Positions 61,891-64,000 of a stretch of DNA of 64,000 nt are shown here, piece after piece (within the stretch, counting starts at the first letter, position 1; each line of letters begins with the position of its first letter). The stretch covers positions 19,840 to 83,839 of the forward strand of contig JAOVVO010000339.1 in assembly GCA_028564675.1 (NCBI GenBank). The letters are read 5' to 3'. The stretch comes from Onchocerca lupi (Eukaryota > Nematoda > Chromadorea > Rhabditida > Onchocercidae). The notes under the pieces were generated by a model. That model did no database searches. It worked only from the letters and a program-made list of their open reading frames with translations, and was not told the DNA's origin. The position numbers and the translations under genes are program-made.

Positions 61891-62925
61891 CTAAACTACT
61901 CGATCCGAAATGACCATCGAAATTTGACCTTGAGCAATTTTCTTCCCAAATTCATTTTTTACATGTTTTGAAGCCATATATTGACAATTTCCTACTTCAG
62001 GTGCCAGTTTTAGTTTTGGTTCGGAAATAGCATATTTTAGAGGATCCAAAAATGCTAATTTGTCGAAATTTTAATATTTAAGAATCAGTGCCTTTAGAAA
62101 TATCTACGAATACTGAGATGAAGAGATCAGGTCAAGGCGATCTAAAAGCGCTTTTAGATGGTGAGACAAAGTTGAAATTTCTCTGGATAATACCAATGAA
62201 AATAATGCAATAATATCAATAATGATATGCTATTTTAATTTGTTGATAACCGGTGACAGCATGAATAATTAAAATTGATTTAATAATTAAAATTGAATTT
62301 CTGTAAACTTTACTGGTTTTTTTGATTGTGAGAAATAATCTTGTCTTGCTTACAATTTATTCCAAACAAGTTTGCAACAGATAAGTGTGGGATTCAAATC
62401 ATGATTTTTTTTCAATTTTTTAGAGCTTTATATTCTTCTAAATCCAGAAGTTTTACAACTTTGTGAGAATATGCAGATGTTTTTAATGTTTCCGAGATTT
62501 TGAATCTTAAAAAAGCTGGACTTTTTATATTTTAATATTTATTATAGTTGAAGGAAAAGAAGTTTTCCTTTCAAAATCGTGCAATATTAAGAAATTGTTA
62601 TGAACCGATTATCATGTTGCCTACTTCAGGAAATATTGCTTGTCTTTCAGAAAAGTTTATCATAAGTAATACTGAATAGTTTTGCTGATTTTGTCAATTA
62701 ATTTAAAGACTAACCACTCCATCTCCTTTTCGTATCAATGCATATTGTTGTTAAAGAAACAATAACTAAAAGTGTGAGCATCATCCATATGAATAAAAAT
62801 GTAATTGTTTGTTGCTCATTTCTATAAAACGTTTCGAGTTCTCCGATTGATTTGAAATACAATGTTGCATTCGAATAGCCGCGTTTCTCATATAGATATG
62901 GCGCGTGTTTAAGAAGTTCCGAAGA
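61891..62925 (-). CDS. Unrecognised single-pass membrane protein, two 3' exons, partial
   Basis: Minus-strand exon 62715-62925 (70 codons plus one base; CTTAAG acceptor, GTTAGT donor) joins in phase to 61891-62054 (AAATTAG acceptor, stop TAG at 61893-61891). The product segment is about 124 residues. The exterior part has KHAPYLYEKRGYSNATLYFK, with a possible N-glycosylation site in NAT. A membrane helix follows (TFLFIWMMLTLLVIVSLTT), then a basic stop-transfer TKRRW and a 55-residue tail with LKLAPEVGNCQYMASKHV, ending ISMVISDRVV. The 5' part is not found; Helitron sequence starts about 500 bp upstream, so the gene may be interrupted. I do not recognise the family. Confidence 0.45.
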
Positions 62926-63420
62926 CTTAAGATTTTGAACAGATGAACATTTACAGTGTAATATATTTATATATTGAATTTATAAAAACCCTGAACCGTT
63001 GTAATAATTTCTAATTATTTTTCTTGAATTCCTTCAATCTAATAATGCTGTTTGTATATCGTCAAGACTGCCTTCGGCGTGCTGTAACTCACAGTTTCAA
63101 ATGGTATTCTACTGCAACAGATTCAGCAAACTACTGTTATTGGCTTTGGAGATGAAATCAAATCATTTTTCTGACTTGATTGAATTATTTTGAGAGCTAT
63201 TTTGTTTCTACAATAACTTCTTCAATTGTTTACAATTTCTTAGTGAAGAAAGGATAAATCTCATCATTTTAAATTTTCTTACATCAATCTATATTGTCGC
63301 TGAAATCGCGAGGAGTAGCAAAGAATAAGTGATTTTCTTGCTCTTTAAATGCACGCAAAATTGATTATCTTGATTGATGCCAGTGGCTGCTCGAGCATTT
63401 GAGTCAGCGCTTTAATATGT

Positions 63421-63607
63421 TTTTTCTCGTAGAAAAGTAAAATTGAACACGAAAGGATTAAAAGAAACTTCAATTTTGTAAATCATTGCAAATTTTGCAA
63501 ATTTTTCTGCTTAACTTATTCACAAAAATGAAAAAGAAATTTAAAGTAATGAAGATTTGATAATTTGTTCGCTTATTTTAGGATAGTGATTAATTTGAAA
63601 AATTTCC
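63421..63607. repeat. Dispersed repeat segment, copy 2
   Basis: Counterpart of 54141-54328 in the same orientation. Here it abuts the Helitron Rep N-terminal sequence on one side and the segment shared with about 55200 on the other. This suggests that on the minus strand it is an internal, strongly diverged part of the Rep region. Confidence 0.7.
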
Positions 63608-64000
63608 CCTTTCACTTTGAAAGTTGGCATGAATTGATTTACCACGATTTCTGCGCCGAACGACTTTATTTGGAAGCAGGATTTATAGTTCCTGATAATG
63701 AATAGGAAATGCTTTGATTCGGCAAGATATTGTCAAAAAAAGTTTTTTAATGGCTCTGGCAGTTTTTCAAGCTGAGGCAATTTGATTTTTCGACGCACAA
63801 CACATTCCTTTTTTTTTCTCCATTAAATTTCAGACCCTTGCAGTAAGGAAATGCTTCAGTCATAGTGCCGAAAGATATGCGGGCTCAAATTACAGACATC
63901 AGCTGGATTATACCGGAATGCAAGGCGACGGTAATTGTGTGATTGCTGAACACGGAGTCGTGTTTGATACTGACCTCCTGTTTCTCCTAATGTCTTTTAA
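63608..64000 (-). pseudogene. Decayed Helitron Rep N-terminal region, runs off right edge
   Basis: Reading the minus strand from 64000 downward, in shifting frames: RLAFRYNPADVCNLSPH (about 63925-63875), YCKGLKFNGEKK (about 63850-63815), KIKLPQLEKLPEPLKNFF (about 63795-63740), then after one TGA a run with FQIKSFGAE and FMPTFKVKG (about 63675-63608). Autonomous Helitron proteins have this order: YNP..D..LSPH, YC.ALKFNGE..GMCC, GKVKLPPL..PPEPLK.LL, then F.M.SFGA and FMPTFKVQG before the Rep domain. A frameshift separates the FNGE block from the Cys block, and an in-frame TGA follows NFF, so the copy is dead. The plus strand is also open across 63834-64000, but the minus-strand match is far better. 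Confidence 0.75.

Noticed and set aside
63834..64000. Plus-strand open frame reaching the right edge (ERYAGSNYRHQLDYTG ...)
   Set aside because: The minus strand over the same bases shows ordered Helitron Rep motifs; the plus frame is its shadow.
1..64000. tRNA, rRNA, CRISPR or bacterial operon features
   Set aside because: No cloverleaf A/B boxes, rRNA cores, regular short direct repeats with spacers, or Shine-Dalgarno-led gene clusters were seen; the gene structure is eukaryotic.

Overview
The window looks like nuclear DNA of a nematode. It is very AT-rich, genes are far apart, and exons are short (24-365 nt). Introns start GT and end (T)TTTCAG-like. The gene set includes a nematode-style BPI/LBP-like protein and a serpentine chemoreceptor-like gene. 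High intron density and large gene spacing argue against Strongyloides and fit a spirurid/filarial worm better; this placement is inference. All gene models were built by hand from splice signals, phase and family knowledge; no search was run.

Layout. 1-605: exon(s) of a minus-strand BTB/T1-domain gene leaving the left edge. 606-3660: gene-free, with a decayed tandem repeat. 3661-6468 (+): S-formylglutathione hydrolase, complete in 6 exons, 289 aa. 7627-12776 (+): transcription elongation factor TFIIS, complete in 8 exons, 310 aa. 12777-22688: about 10 kb without a recognisable gene, holding a GC-richer island, a ~55-bp tandem repeat and a ~1.4-kb foldback element. 22689-31463 (+): BPI/LBP-like secreted lipid-binding protein, 14 exons, 721 aa. 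31464-35047: convergent intergenic spacer. 35048-44699 (-): secreted M14 zinc carboxypeptidase with propeptide, 13 exons, 570 aa. 44700-53093: gene-free, repeat-rich. 53094-56500: transposon graveyard with a decayed Helitron PIF1-type helicase, repeat copies and stray exon-like pieces. 59150-61368 (+): seven-transmembrane receptor, 5 exons, with one frame problem. 61891-62925 (-): two 3' exons of an unrecognised single-pass membrane protein, with a diverged relative near 56.1 kb. 63421-64000 (-): decayed Helitron Rep N-terminal region leaving the right edge.

The genes do not form a pathway. The hydrolase (formaldehyde detoxification) and TFIIS (RNA polymerase II backtracking) are housekeeping. 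The BPI-like protein and carboxypeptidase are secreted and stand tail to tail. The right third is shaped by mobile elements. The most interesting points are a furin-type site plus acidic insert in the BPI-like protein, a CAT in place of a CAG splice acceptor in the carboxypeptidase, Helitron fragments in opposite orientations, and a paralogous membrane-protein exon on both sides of the receptor gene.
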